Below are positions 7,625-17,000 of a stretch of DNA of 37,267 nucleotides, piece after piece. A program made the translations under genes and the position numbers. Source of the stretch: Fidelibacterota bacterium (GTDB lineage Bacteria > Fidelibacterota > Marinisomatia > SCGC-AAA003-L08 > JACNLC01); contig JACNLC010000080.1 of NCBI GenBank assembly GCA_014381725.1, forward strand, positions 1 through 37,267. The letters are read 5' to 3'. How positions within the stretch are numbered: the first letter of the stretch is position 1; each line of letters opens with the position of its first letter. The notes under the pieces were generated by a model that saw only the letters and a list, made by a program, of their open reading frames with translations, searched no databases and was not told where the DNA came from.

Positions 7625-8614
7625 TTAAAACGACTTTCGCATTGCTTTTCTAATCATTCCCTTAGAGCCGAATTGTTCTTTAAATCGAATTAAAGAAGGG
7701 CTTGGAGATAGTGGGTTTTCTGCTTTGGGATTTTGCGAAACTCCAAAATCTAAATACTCAAAACCAGATTGATTTGCCCATCGAATTGTTTCATATATTT
7801 GTAGAGCGGCTGGCTGAAACGATTCGTATTTATAATCGATCATATTGTAAAAAATTACTGCTGTTTTGGAATTTGCAACAAAATTTAGAGTTCCGCCTAC
7901 GGGTTTATTTTTGTAATACATTATCAGCAAATGAAATTTATCAGGGAATAAAGAATCTAATTTCTTTAGCTCTTCCAAGGTATGTGTTGGCTTCACCCCG
8001 TGCCGAGATTTGTTTTCCATCAATATTGGATAATACTCTTCATAATTTTTGTTCCACTCAAAACGAAAATCCTGATTTGATAAAGTATTTTTGATATATC
8101 GTTGTTTTCGTTTCTGAACTTGTTGCAAAGTATCTTCCAGTGAACCTGCTGTCTTGATCGCACTAGAAATATAATATTCGGCTGTTTCAAAATTATTCCA
8201 GTGGAGAGCATAATCAAAAGTTTCGCAATAATCTTTGTAATAAATTCTTGGGGTAGGGACAAAAAACATCTCATCAAAATTATTTTGTTTGCAATATTCT
8301 GTTGTTAACTTAATTATTTCATCTGCAATTTGATACGATATTTTGTTAATTACAAATCCGCCAAAACTAGCCCCTGGGTGGGAATATAAAATTTTTCTAT
8401 TATTTTGGAAAATCTCGGATGCAGAAAAAACTGCTATGATGGTTCCATTTTTTTCAAAAATCAGCGAATGGTCAATAAATTCTCGACCAATATGATAATT
8501 TAAGAAATCTCTTAGATGGAAAAGTGTGCCATTATTTGATTGGTTGACAAACAAATCCCAAATATTTTTATCAAAATGTTGATATTTTCTTACTGATATT
8601 CCCATAAAACCCAT
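7625..8614 (-). CDS. FemAB/GNAT-like acyl- or aminoacyl-transferase in glycan cluster
   Basis: This 329-residue protein belongs, by pattern, to the tandem-GNAT group that includes FemA/FemB-like proteins. Features are an N-terminal half starting WDLFVNQSNNGTLFHLRDFL and a C-terminal GNAT domain. The latter carries KFHLLIMYYKNKPVGGTLNF (near residue 225), a YNMIDYKYESFQPAALQIYE-type helix, and EYLDFGVSQ near residue 292. FemAB proteins transfer amino acids from aminoacyl-tRNA to peptidoglycan precursors; relatives in polysaccharide clusters acylate or aminoacylate sugars. The gene is first in the five-gene cluster, so modifying the surface glycan is the best guess. The start may be M1 or M4. 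The exact substrate is unknown. Confidence 0.72.
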   Translation of the reverse strand: MGFMGISVRKYQHFDKNIWDLFVNQSNNGTLFHLRDFLNYHIGREFIDHSLIFEKNGTIIAVFSASEIFQNNRKILYSHPGASFGGFVINKISYQIADEIIKLTTEYCKQNNFDEMFFVPTPRIYYKDYCETFDYALHWNNFETAEYYISSAIKTAGSLEDTLQQVQKRKQRYIKNTLSNQDFRFEWNKNYEEYYPILMENKSRHGVKPTHTLEELKKLDSLFPDKFHLLIMYYKNKPVGGTLNFVANSKTAVIFYNMIDYKYESFQPAALQIYETIRWANQSGFEYLDFGVSQNPKAENPLSPSPSLIRFKEQFGSKGMIRKAMRKSF

Positions 8615-8715
8615 AAATTAGCCCGAAGCTTTAGCTTATAAAACAGAGTAATTTACGGCATCATTGCTTTCTTTTGGAAAACGAAGTTTTAATAATTTAA
8701 AAAATAGGGAAAAAT

Positions 8716-9990
8716 ATGAGCAATTTAAAAAAAGTATTTGCAAGGCAAATTTTTGATTCACGAGGGAATCCAACAGTAGAAGTTGATATTACTTTAGAAG
8801 ATGGAAGTTTTGGAAGGGCAGCCGTTCCAAGCGGAGCATCTACAGGTGAACACGAAGCTGTAGAACTTAGAGATGGCAAAAAAGACTTCCTCGGGAAAAG
8901 CGTCTATACTGCAGTCAATAATGTAAATAATGAATTGGCAAAAGCTGTTATTGGAATGGATGCTTATGATATTCGATCTATTGATGAAAAAATGATAGCG
9001 GTTGACGGAACGGAAAATAAATCGAACCTTGGAGCAAATGCTATTTTAGGAATTTCTATGGCAACTGTTCGTTCAGCAGCTAAATCTGCAAAAAAACAGT
9101 TATTTGAATATTTGCATTTAGGTGGAGATTTTGTAATGCCGGCCCCGATGATGAATATCTTAAACGGTGGTAGTCACGCTGACAATAATGTTGATATACA
9201 AGAATTTATGATTTTCCCTCTTGGAGCCAAATCCTTTTCAGAAGCACTGCAAATGGGAGTGGAAACATTTCATCATCTAAAATCTGTGCTAAAGAAAAAA
9301 GGATTAAATACTTCTGTAGGCGATGAAGGTGGATTCGCTCCAAATTTGCGATCTAACGAAGAAGCTATTGAGGTAATTTTGGAAGCATCAGAAAAAACAG
9401 GTTACCAAATTGGTAAAGAATTATTTTTAGCACTAGATGTGGCCGCAAGTGAGATTTATACAGATGATAAAACTTACCATTTAGCTTCAGAAAACAGACA
9501 TCTCTCATCAGATGAAATGATTGATTTCTACGAATCGCTGATTTCTAAATATCCAATTATTTCACTTGAAGATGGACTTGCCGAAGATGATTGGACTGGT
9601 TGGCAAAAGTTACAATCACGATTGGGTGATAAAATTCAGATTGTTGGAGACGATTTAACAGTAACTAATCCAAAGCGGTTACAACGAGCTATTGACGAGA
9701 AATCTATGAATGCAATTTTGATTAAACTCAATCAAATTGGGACAGTAACTGAAACACTTGATACTATTAAAATGGCTCGTGATAATGGTTTTGGAGCTGT
9801 GGTTTCTCACAGATCCGGAGAAACAGAAGATACCACAATCGCAGATTTTACAGTTGCTGTTGGGGTTGGACAAATTAAAACAGGATCAGCATCTCGGACA
9901 GATAGAGTTGCAAAATACAATCAACTTCTACGAATTGAAGAAAAATTAGGAAGTAAAGCAATATTCTCAAATAAAGAATTTTTAGGTTGA
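8716..9990 (+). CDS. eno: Enolase
   Basis: This is a 424-residue enzyme converting 2-phosphoglycerate to phosphoenolpyruvate in glycolysis, of full family length. Key residues are visible: H154 in [10 protein letters not shown]204 in [10 protein letters not shown], metal ligands D241, E285 and D312, catalytic K337 in ILIKLNQIG, and the [10 protein letters not shown] loop at 364-373. The ATG has an AGGGA ribosome site at about 6-bp spacing. The FtsB-like gene begins inside its stop codon. The 101-base gap upstream must hold promoters for this gene and for the divergent glycan cluster; I see no clear consensus boxes there. Confidence 0.98.
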   Translation: MSNLKKVFARQIFDSRGNPTVEVDITLEDGSFGRAAVPSGASTGEHEAVELRDGKKDFLGKSVYTAVNNVNNELAKAVIGMDAYDIRSIDEKMIAVDGTENKSNLGANAILGISMATVRSAAKSAKKQLFEYLHLGGDFVMPAPMMNILNGGSHADNNVDIQEFMIFPLGAKSFSEALQMGVETFHHLKSVLKKKGLNTSVGDEGGFAPNLRSNEEAIEVILEASEKTGYQIGKELFLALDVAASEIYTDDKTYHLASENRHLSSDEMIDFYESLISKYPIISLEDGLAEDDWTGWQKLQSRLGDKIQIVGDDLTVTNPKRLQRAIDEKSMNAILIKLNQIGTVTETLDTIKMARDNGFGAVVSHRSGETEDTTIADFTVAVGVGQIKTGSASRTDRVAKYNQLLRIEEKLGSKAIFSNKEFLG

Positions 9991-10307
9991 AGAAGCAACG
10001 AAAATATCAAACCAGAAAAAAGAACGAAAATAAATTTAAACTTCCTTTAATTATTTTTGTTGTTGGAATTATAATTTTAATGATTAGCGACCTTGGGTTA
10101 TTAGATTATTTTTCATTAAGAAGAACTGAAAAAGCTCTTTTGTCTGAAATACAATATATGAAAAATCATCTAGATACACTTGAAACAGAGTATGAAAAAC
10201 TTAAAACTGACGATGATTATTTAATTCAAATTGCTAGAGAAAAATTTAGGATGGTAAAGCCAGGTGAAAAAGTGTTTAAAGTTATTGATAAACGAAAAGT
10301 AGAATAA
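9987..10307 (+). CDS. FtsB/DivIC-family septum formation initiator
   Basis: This 106-residue protein has the FtsB/DivIC plan. A basic cytoplasmic tail (residues 1-17) precedes one membrane helix (about 18-38). A periplasmic coiled coil (about 45-78) follows, then [20 protein letters not shown], which matches the conserved ARE-x-hydrophobic-x-M-x-KPGE end of the family. FtsB-like proteins form the FtsQ-FtsL-FtsB complex that activates septal peptidoglycan synthesis. The start is TTG in a TTGA overlap with the eno stop, so it is translationally coupled to enolase. An eno-ftsB neighbourhood is known in other bacteria, which supports the call. Confidence 0.85.
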   Translation: MKKQRKYQTRKKNENKFKLPLIIFVVGIIILMISDLGLLDYFSLRRTEKALLSEIQYMKNHLDTLETEYEKLKTDDDYLIQIAREKFRMVKPGEKVFKVIDKRKVE

Positions 10308-10507
10308 CGAATAAAATATACTTGGTAAATACTGTCGCTACAAGTCACGATTGTCCAATGTAAGTAAGTTTTTGTCAGTGTATTACCTTTTCAACCAGAA
10401 CCTAACTTCATCAGCAAAACAAGAAATTCCTTTTTACTCTAATATTTGTATCGAAACGAGATAATACTGTAAATTAACCGTCTAAATTTAAATAAGGATA
10501 TACACGA

Positions 10508-11800
10508 GTGACTGATATTAACACCAATATTAAAGAAATAAACAACTTTACCCGTCAAATAAGCGTAAATGTTCCATGGGAAGAACTCAAAGAGGAATTT
10601 CAAAATAATGTAAACGAAGTTAGAAAATCGTTTAGTTTTCCCGGGTATCGCAAGGGAAAAGTTCCTATGAATATCGTAAAGAAAAATATCGGACCAAAAA
10701 TTGAATTTGAGTTTGGTGATAAAATGATAAATAAATATTATTATAAATCGTTAACTGATCTAAAACTAATTCCAATTAATCAAGCAAAAATCGAAGATTT
10801 ATCATTTTCTGAAGGTAATAATTTAGTATTTACGGCAACTTTCGAAATCACACCTAAAGTAACCTTACCAGGTTATGAAAAGAAATTTAAAATAAATTCT
10901 ACAAAATATACTTCAACTGATGTTGATATTGAAAACGAGTTAAAAAAATACCAAGAACAATTTTCTACAGTCAAAGAAGTAGAGACAGGTGCTAAAAAAG
11001 GACATTATGTTCAGGGTGATTTTCAAGAATTGGATGAAAATGGTATTGCTATTATTGGTAAGAAACTTGAAAATAGATACATTCAACTTGGAGATGGTGC
11101 TTTTGGCGGAGATGTTTTAACTGCTTTAAAAGGCACAAAAGCTGGAGAAACTGTAAAAATATCTCCAAAATATGATGATAGTGAAATCTGTTATGAAGTT
11201 ACAATTCACAAAATTGAAGAACAGATATTACCTAAGCTTGATGATGATTTTGCCAAAACAGTTGATGCTTCGCTAAAAACACTAAATGAACTAAAAGATA
11301 AAGTAAAAGCTAATATTGATCAAGAGCTAGATAATGAATACAAAAAACAAATTCGTCAATTAATTTCTGATTATTTTGTCACAAAATCCACAGCAGATGT
11401 TCCTGTATCCATGAAAGAACATTATTTAAACGGTGTCATAGATGATGTAAAAAAACAAAACCATAATCAAGAAAAACTGGATGACACAGAAATAAGGAAA
11501 GCTTACGATAAAATTGCAGATTGGAATATTAAATGGCATTTGATTCGTGAAGAATTACTTAAAAAAGAAGCAATTGAAATTACCGAAAATGACATTAAGA
11601 ATATGATAGACGAAGTGGCTGAAAAAAATCCTGACCAAGCAGTTAATATAAAGAAATTTTATAAAAGTGCAGAAAATAAAAATCGGATAAAAGAGGATTT
11701 ATCTGATGATAAACTTTATGAAAAACTTATAACTTTCGCTACAATCAAAACTAATACCAAAACTATGGATGAATTACGTAAGGAACAGAAAAAATCGTGA
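10508..11800 (+). CDS. tig: Trigger factor, ribosome-associated chaperone
   Basis: This 430-residue protein shields nascent chains at the ribosome exit. The N-terminal ribosome-binding domain has [10 protein letters not shown] at residues 44-53, the family signature with Tyr in place of Phe. A shortened FKBP-like domain spans about 150-240. The C-terminal helical arms follow, starting near [13 protein letters not shown], a well-conserved joint. The start is GTG with AAGGA at 10494-10498. Order tig-clpP-clpX is the classic arrangement, and all three overlap or abut, so they form one operon. The 200-base gap upstream should contain the promoter; TAATACTG at about 10462 may be part of it, but this is weak. 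Confidence 0.96.
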   Translation: MTDINTNIKEINNFTRQISVNVPWEELKEEFQNNVNEVRKSFSFPGYRKGKVPMNIVKKNIGPKIEFEFGDKMINKYYYKSLTDLKLIPINQAKIEDLSFSEGNNLVFTATFEITPKVTLPGYEKKFKINSTKYTSTDVDIENELKKYQEQFSTVKEVETGAKKGHYVQGDFQELDENGIAIIGKKLENRYIQLGDGAFGGDVLTALKGTKAGETVKISPKYDDSEICYEVTIHKIEEQILPKLDDDFAKTVDASLKTLNELKDKVKANIDQELDNEYKKQIRQLISDYFVTKSTADVPVSMKEHYLNGVIDDVKKQNHNQEKLDDTEIRKAYDKIADWNIKWHLIREELLKKEAIEITENDIKNMIDEVAEKNPDQAVNIKKFYKSAENKNRIKEDLSDDKLYEKLITFATIKTNTKTMDELRKEQKKS

Positions 11801-11814
11801 AGGAGAAATCCAAT

Positions 11815-12396
11815 ATGTTAATACCAATGGTAGTTGAACAAACAGCTCAAGGTGAGCGAGCTTATGATATTTATTCTAGGTTGCTTAAGGATCGTATTAT
11901 ATTTTTAGGTATGCCAATTGATGATCATGTAGCGAGCTTAACCATCGCCCAACTTTTATTTTTGGAAGCTGAAGATCCGGAAAAAGATATTTTTATGTAC
12001 ATCAATTCACCAGGTGGGATTATTACATCAGGATTTGGGGTAATTGATACTATGAACTACATTAAACCTGATGTTGCTACAATTTGTATGGGGCAGGCTG
12101 CAAGCATGGCTGCAATAATTTTGAGTAGTGGAACAAAAGGTAAACGCTCAGCTTTGTCAAATTCACGGATCATGATTCATCAACCATTAGGTGGAGTTGA
12201 AGGACAAGCGACTGATATAGAAATTCATACAAAAGAAATATTATTTCTTAGAGAAAAATTAAACAAGATACTTGGAAGTAATACAGGAAAGTCGATCAAA
12301 ACAATCCAAAAAGATACAAATCGGGATAATTTTATGTCTGCAGAAAATGCTTTAGAATATGGAATTATTGATCAGATAGTAACTCAAAAAAAATGA
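11815..12396 (+). CDS. clpP: ATP-dependent Clp protease proteolytic subunit
   Basis: This is the serine peptidase core of the Clp machine, 193 residues. The catalytic triad is S97 (GQAASMA), H122 (IHQPLGG) and D171 (DTNRDNF), at the same numbers as E. coli ClpP. I chose ATG at 11815 over an in-frame GTG at 11797. AGGAG lies at 11801-11805 with 9-base spacing, and the resulting N-terminus [10 protein letters not shown] is the usual mature-type start. The tig stop lies 14 bases upstream, and the clpX ATG overlaps the clpP stop. It pairs with ClpX for regulated proteolysis. Confidence 0.97.
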   Translation: MLIPMVVEQTAQGERAYDIYSRLLKDRIIFLGMPIDDHVASLTIAQLLFLEAEDPEKDIFMYINSPGGIITSGFGVIDTMNYIKPDVATICMGQAASMAAIILSSGTKGKRSALSNSRIMIHQPLGGVEGQATDIEIHTKEILFLREKLNKILGSNTGKSIKTIQKDTNRDNFMSAENALEYGIIDQIVTQKK

Positions 12397-13634
12397 AAAA
12401 GAACTCAAACAATTCTGTAAACGGGCATCGTTGTTCATTTTGCGGTAGTCATGAAAATGAAGTTGAAATGCTTATTGAAGGTATCAATGGATTTATTTGT
12501 GATAGATGTATTTTTACTGCATCAGATATTATAAATCGAGATATAGATAAAAAACAGGAAATCCCTAGTTTCAAAATACAGAAACCTCGTGGAATAAAAA
12601 AAGAATTAGATAAATACATTATTGACCAAGATAATGCCAAGCGGTCAGTTGCTGTAGCTGTATATAATCACTATAAACGAATCAATAACCAAATCTCAGA
12701 CGATGATTCCATCGAGTTAGAAAAAAGTAATATTTTGTTAGTTGGTTCAACGGGAACAGGAAAAACACTCATCGCAAGAACGCTTGCAAGATTTTTGAAT
12801 GTCCCATTTGCTATGGCTGATGCGACTGTATTAACTGAAGCTGGATATGTTGGCGAAGATGTAGAAAATATTTTAGTAAGACTTTTTCAATCTGCCGACT
12901 ATGATGTAGCAAAAGCAGAACGGGGTATTATTTATATTGACGAGATTGATAAAATTGCGAAACGAGACAATAATGTGTCAATTACAAGAGATGTTTCTGG
13001 AGAAGGAGTTCAACAATCATTATTAAAAATTCTTGAAGGAACAAAAGCTAATATACCTCCAAAAGGTGGTAGAAAGCATCCAGAACAGCCCTTAGTTACA
13101 ATCAATACAACTAACATTTTGTTTATTTGTGGTGGTGCTTTTACTGGATTAGAAAACAATATCAAGAAACGGCTTTCTGGTGGTGGTATGGGATTTGGTA
13201 GAGAAACTAAAACTGCTCTAAACGATAATCAAGCGCTGGCACAACTGCAAGCGGAAGATTTAATTCAGTATGGATTTATCCCTGAACTTGTAGGACGAAT
13301 TCCTGTTATTACACATTTGGAAACTTTAACTGAAAAAGCACTTCATTCTATATTGACGCAACCACAAAATGCATTGATTAAACAATATTCCAAATTATTT
13401 GAAATGGAAGGTCTTCATTTAGAGTTTACTCCAGAAGCTTTAAAAAAAGTAGTCCAACTTTCTATGGAAAGAAAAACAGGTGCGAGGGCGCTACGGGCTA
13501 TTTTAGAGAAAGCAATGACGGATATTATGTTTGAGTCTCCCTCTATGAAAAATGTAGATGTTTGTATTATTACAGAAGATGTAATTGAAAAAGGTAAAAA
13601 ACCTATATACAAAAAGTTACGAAAAAGTGCGTAA
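12393..13634 (+). CDS. clpX: ClpX, ATP-dependent unfoldase of the Clp protease
   Basis: This 413-residue AAA+ unfoldase feeds substrates to ClpP. The N-terminal zinc domain has C14-x2-C17 and C36-x2-C39. The Walker A is GSTGTGKT (118-125), the pore loop GYVG (151-154), the Walker [10 protein letters not shown] (179-187), and the RKH loop GGRKHPEQP lies near 228. The sensor-2 end has [13 protein letters not shown]. The first Walker A residues are GST where most ClpX have GPT, a mild change. It starts in an ATGA overlap with clpP. tRNA-Leu follows 20 bases after the stop. Confidence 0.98.
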   Translation: MKKNSNNSVNGHRCSFCGSHENEVEMLIEGINGFICDRCIFTASDIINRDIDKKQEIPSFKIQKPRGIKKELDKYIIDQDNAKRSVAVAVYNHYKRINNQISDDDSIELEKSNILLVGSTGTGKTLIARTLARFLNVPFAMADATVLTEAGYVGEDVENILVRLFQSADYDVAKAERGIIYIDEIDKIAKRDNNVSITRDVSGEGVQQSLLKILEGTKANIPPKGGRKHPEQPLVTINTTNILFICGGAFTGLENNIKKRLSGGGMGFGRETKTALNDNQALAQLQAEDLIQYGFIPELVGRIPVITHLETLTEKALHSILTQPQNALIKQYSKLFEMEGLHLEFTPEALKKVVQLSMERKTGARALRAILEKAMTDIMFESPSMKNVDVCIITEDVIEKGKKPIYKKLRKSA

Positions 13635-13654
13635 TTTATATATGTAGTTCAAAC

Positions 13655-13736
13655 GCCGCAATGGTGGAATTGGTAGACACGCTGGTCTTAGGAACCAGTG
13701 CTTCACGGCGTGGGGGTTCGAGCCCCTCTTGCGGCA
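13655..13736 (+). tRNA. tRNA-Leu, anticodon UAG
   Basis: An 82-base cloverleaf with a type II variable arm. The acceptor stem is GCCGCAA with TTGCGGC, followed by discriminator A. The D-arm is GTGGAATTGGTAGACAC. The anticodon stem is CTGGT/ACCAG with loop CTTAGGA, giving anticodon TAG (13689-13691), which reads CUA-type leucine codons. A long variable arm runs from 13699. The T-arm is GGGG-TTCGAGC-CCC. The 3' CCA is not encoded (the next bases are CAAA), so the organism must add it. It is probably cotranscribed with clpX upstream or csp downstream. Confidence 0.97.
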
Positions 13737-13771
13737 CAAAGCATAAGGCAATTAAGCAGAAAGGATAACTT

Positions 13772-13981
13772 ATGGCTGATAAAGAAAAAGGAACCGTAAA
13801 ATGGTTCAATGAAAAAAAAGGATTTGGATTTCTTACTAGAGAAGATGGCACAGATATTTTTGTACATTTTTCAGATATTCAAACTGAAGGATTTAAATCT
13901 CTTCAAGATGGTCAAGCAGTAGAATTTTCCGTTGTTGATGGAGAAAAAGGCTTGCAAGCAAAAGAGGTTACAGCAGAATAA
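13772..13981 (+). CDS. Cold-shock domain protein
   Basis: This 69-residue single cold-shock domain protein has both nucleic-acid-binding motifs: KGFGFL (RNP1, residues 16-21) and DIFVHFS (RNP2, 28-34). It opens with [14 protein letters not shown], essentially the family consensus. It binds single-stranded RNA or DNA and likely acts as an RNA chaperone; whether it is cold-induced cannot be judged. AAAGGA lies 8 bases before the ATG. It follows tRNA-Leu by 35 bases and is closed by a strong terminator at 14011-14043. Confidence 0.96.
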   Translation: MADKEKGTVKWFNEKKGFGFLTREDGTDIFVHFSDIQTEGFKSLQDGQAVEFSVVDGEKGLQAKEVTAE

Positions 13982-14010
13982 TTCTTTAATTTACATCTAC
14001 AACTGACACA

Positions 14011-14043
14011 AAAAAGGGATAGCGAAATGCTATCCCTTTTTTT
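14011..14043. terminator. Bidirectional Rho-independent terminator
   Basis: AAAAAGGGATAGC (14011-14023) pairs perfectly with GCTATCCCTTTTT (14029-14041) around a 5-base loop GAAAT. A T-run follows on the plus strand, and the matching A-run gives a U-run on the minus strand. It lies between the convergent csp gene and the secreted protease gene and should stop both. Confidence 0.92.
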
Positions 14044-14061
14044 ATTGCCATTAATTTGTCC

Positions 14062-17000
14062 TTATTTTATCAACAATAATTTTTGAGTCTCTGTAAAACT
14101 GCTCACTTGTAATTTTGCAAAATAAATTCCACTTGAGTATTCACTTGCATCCCAAACTACTTCGTGATAACCTGCTTCTTGAATACTTCCTGTACTAACT
14201 AGCTTATCAACAAGTTGCCCATTCATATTGTAAATAGAAAGAAGCACAGAGCTTGGAGCTTGGAGTTGATAACTGATAGTTGTACTCGGATTGAAAGGAT
14301 TCGGATAATTTCCAATTAAACTGAAATTATCTACTATTACTTCACTATCAGAACGAAGTAATATTGGTTCTAAATCATTTCCAAGATTAGCATTAACTTC
14401 AAATTGGATATTTTCAGAAATCACATATTCTTCTTCAGAATCTGCATTGAAATATCTAAAATTGAGTTCGTCTCCATTTTCACCATAAATCATAAGGTTG
14501 AAAGTGTATTTACCTGAAAGAGGAAATTTTGTTGCCTGAACAACTCCTCGGCATTCTTCCCCAGAAAATATCCCCAACACATCACCATCTGAAATGGAAT
14601 TTACAGTAGCAGTCGCTGTCATATTGTGCTCATAATTGTGAGGATTTACAAACCAGTGCAAATCAGATTCATTTGGCAAGCTGATTTTCATTAATTCAGG
14701 TGTACCATAAATTAATGTAGATCCAGTTAGCATATCAAGCATATAGCCATCACCTGGATTCATGAAATCTAAACCATACCAGCCAAAACCTTCATAGTAA
14801 GTAGCAAATCCAGTTTGATTTTTTATCATCTCTCCATTAGCTCCTATACTTTCTAAAGCAGAATTCAGATTATTTGCTTGTTGTGGAAGGTAACCGATCC
14901 AATTCCAACCACCAACTAATTCTATTGGTAAATTTATGTAATCGGCTGGAGAACCTTCAAAATCTAGCGAACCATCTACAATCATTTGTATCATATACAT
15001 ACTTGTCACGTCAATAAAATCTAAACCATACCAACCGAAATCTGCATAGTAAGTAGCAAATCCAGTTTGATTTTTTATCATCTCTGCATTTGTGCCCAAT
15101 GAAGCCAGAACTGTATTTAAACTCATATCGTCTCCACTTACATTAACAGAAAACCAGTTCCAACCAGCTGCAAATGATAATGAAATCTGTACTGATGAAG
15201 TTGTAGAAAATTCTAAAGGATCTATATCATTACCAATAATATCATTTGCTACAAAAGTGATACTCTGATTAATGTTTTCGTAAACTAAATCATCTGAATA
15301 ATCATAAATTTTGAATGCCACAGTTTCCCCTGAAGACTGATTGCTATAAATCATCATATTTACAGTATATCGTCCAGTTACTGGGAAGTAGCTTGGATTT
15401 GCAATACCACGACATTCGGTACCAACAAATGCCCCAAGCAAATCATTTTCATCTATGGATTCTTCGCCTTCAATAGACAACAATCCTGCTAGAGTTAAAT
15501 TAAATTCATATAGTGGTACATCTACGCTCCAGTTAGGATAATTTGGGTTTAGAATAGCATGCACATCGAAGGGTTCTATATCGTTACCAATAATATCATT
15601 TGCTGTAAATTCGATTGTTTCTGTAACTTGAGTGTACACAAAATCTTCTGAATAGTCATAGGCTTTGAATGACATCTCTTCCCCAGAAGACTGATTGCTA
15701 TAAATCATCATATTTACAGTATATCGTCCAGTTACAGGGAAGTAACTTGGACTTGCAACCCCCCGACATTCGTTACCAACAAATGCCCCAAGCAAATCAT
15801 TTTCATCTACGGATTCTTCACCTTCAATAAACAACAACCCTGCTAGAGTTAAATTAAATTCATATTGTGGTACATCTACGATCCAGTCAGGATAATTTGG
15901 GGGTTGAGCTCCGCCTTCAACGGTAAGAGTTACAGGAACGGATATTGTTGCTCCTGCATTATGAGCAATTTCAATGCTTGAAGAATATGTTCCTTCAGCT
16001 AAACTCCCCGAATCAAATGCCACAGAGATATTATCTATTTCACCGGCATTACAAGAACCAGACGATGGATTAACTGATAACCAATTTCCACTAGAAACCG
16101 ACAAACTATAAGACAAAGTTGAACCAGAACCACCTGAGTTTGTAATCTGTAAAGTTTGGTTAGCAGTTTCATTAGTTGATAGCAATTGAGTAAAAGACAC
16201 AGGATCAACTGTAATGTCTGCAACTGGTACAGCAGTTAAACTAAAATAGCTATCACTATAATCGTAAACTGATGAAGTGTTCGAATCAAGAATTTTTACT
16301 CTATAATTATCAGCTATATCATAATCAGATGGAATTACCCATGGATAACTACCATCATTAGTAGTATTACTTACGATTGTTGCATAATAACTTGTTCCTT
16401 GGTAAAGTTGGATTTTAATATTGCTACTTAAATTAACACTTGTCCAGCTAATATTATTAGATGTTCCAACTTCCCAGTCTTCACCTCCGTTCGGTGCTGT
16501 AACTGTAAGTGATGGAGGTGCAGATAGTGTAAAATTACTATTACTATAATCATAAGTTGCAGTATTTCCAGTATCAGAAATTTTGATTTTGTAATAACTT
16601 GATAACTCATAACTTTCTGGGATTGTCCAAGAATAACTACCATCATCGGATGTACTATTAGTTATGATCGCATAAAAACTACTGTTTTTATAGAGTTGAA
16701 TTTTTACATAGTTTCCAGTATTCGAGCTTGTCCAAGTAATTGGATGAGAAGTTCCCAATTCCCAATCTTCCCCTCCATTTGGATCTGTTACAGTTATAAC
16801 AGGTTCTACTATTCCGTTATAAGTTCCGTCTAATGTTGTTGCACCACTATTAGTCGGATCTAGCCAGTCTTTAAGTCGAGTTGATGAACTACTTCCATCC
16901 CATCCATAAGAGAATTTCCCATATAAATCATAAGTGTTTGGATCTTCACATGGTAAATCTGGACCTCCAGATAATTGTCCGACAACTCGTCCAGCACTAT

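Noticed and set aside
10324-10386. Inverted GGTAA...TTACC around a long loop before tig
   Set aside because: The arms are short and imperfect with a loop of more than 50 bases; not convincing as a regulatory structure.
11797-11814. GTG start for clpP six codons upstream
   Set aside because: AGGAG at 11801-11805 is correctly placed for the ATG at 11815, and the family N-terminus begins there.
16035-16646. Minus-strand short frames inside the protease gene
   Set aside because: They are other-frame shadows of the protease, low in complexity and without ribosome sites.
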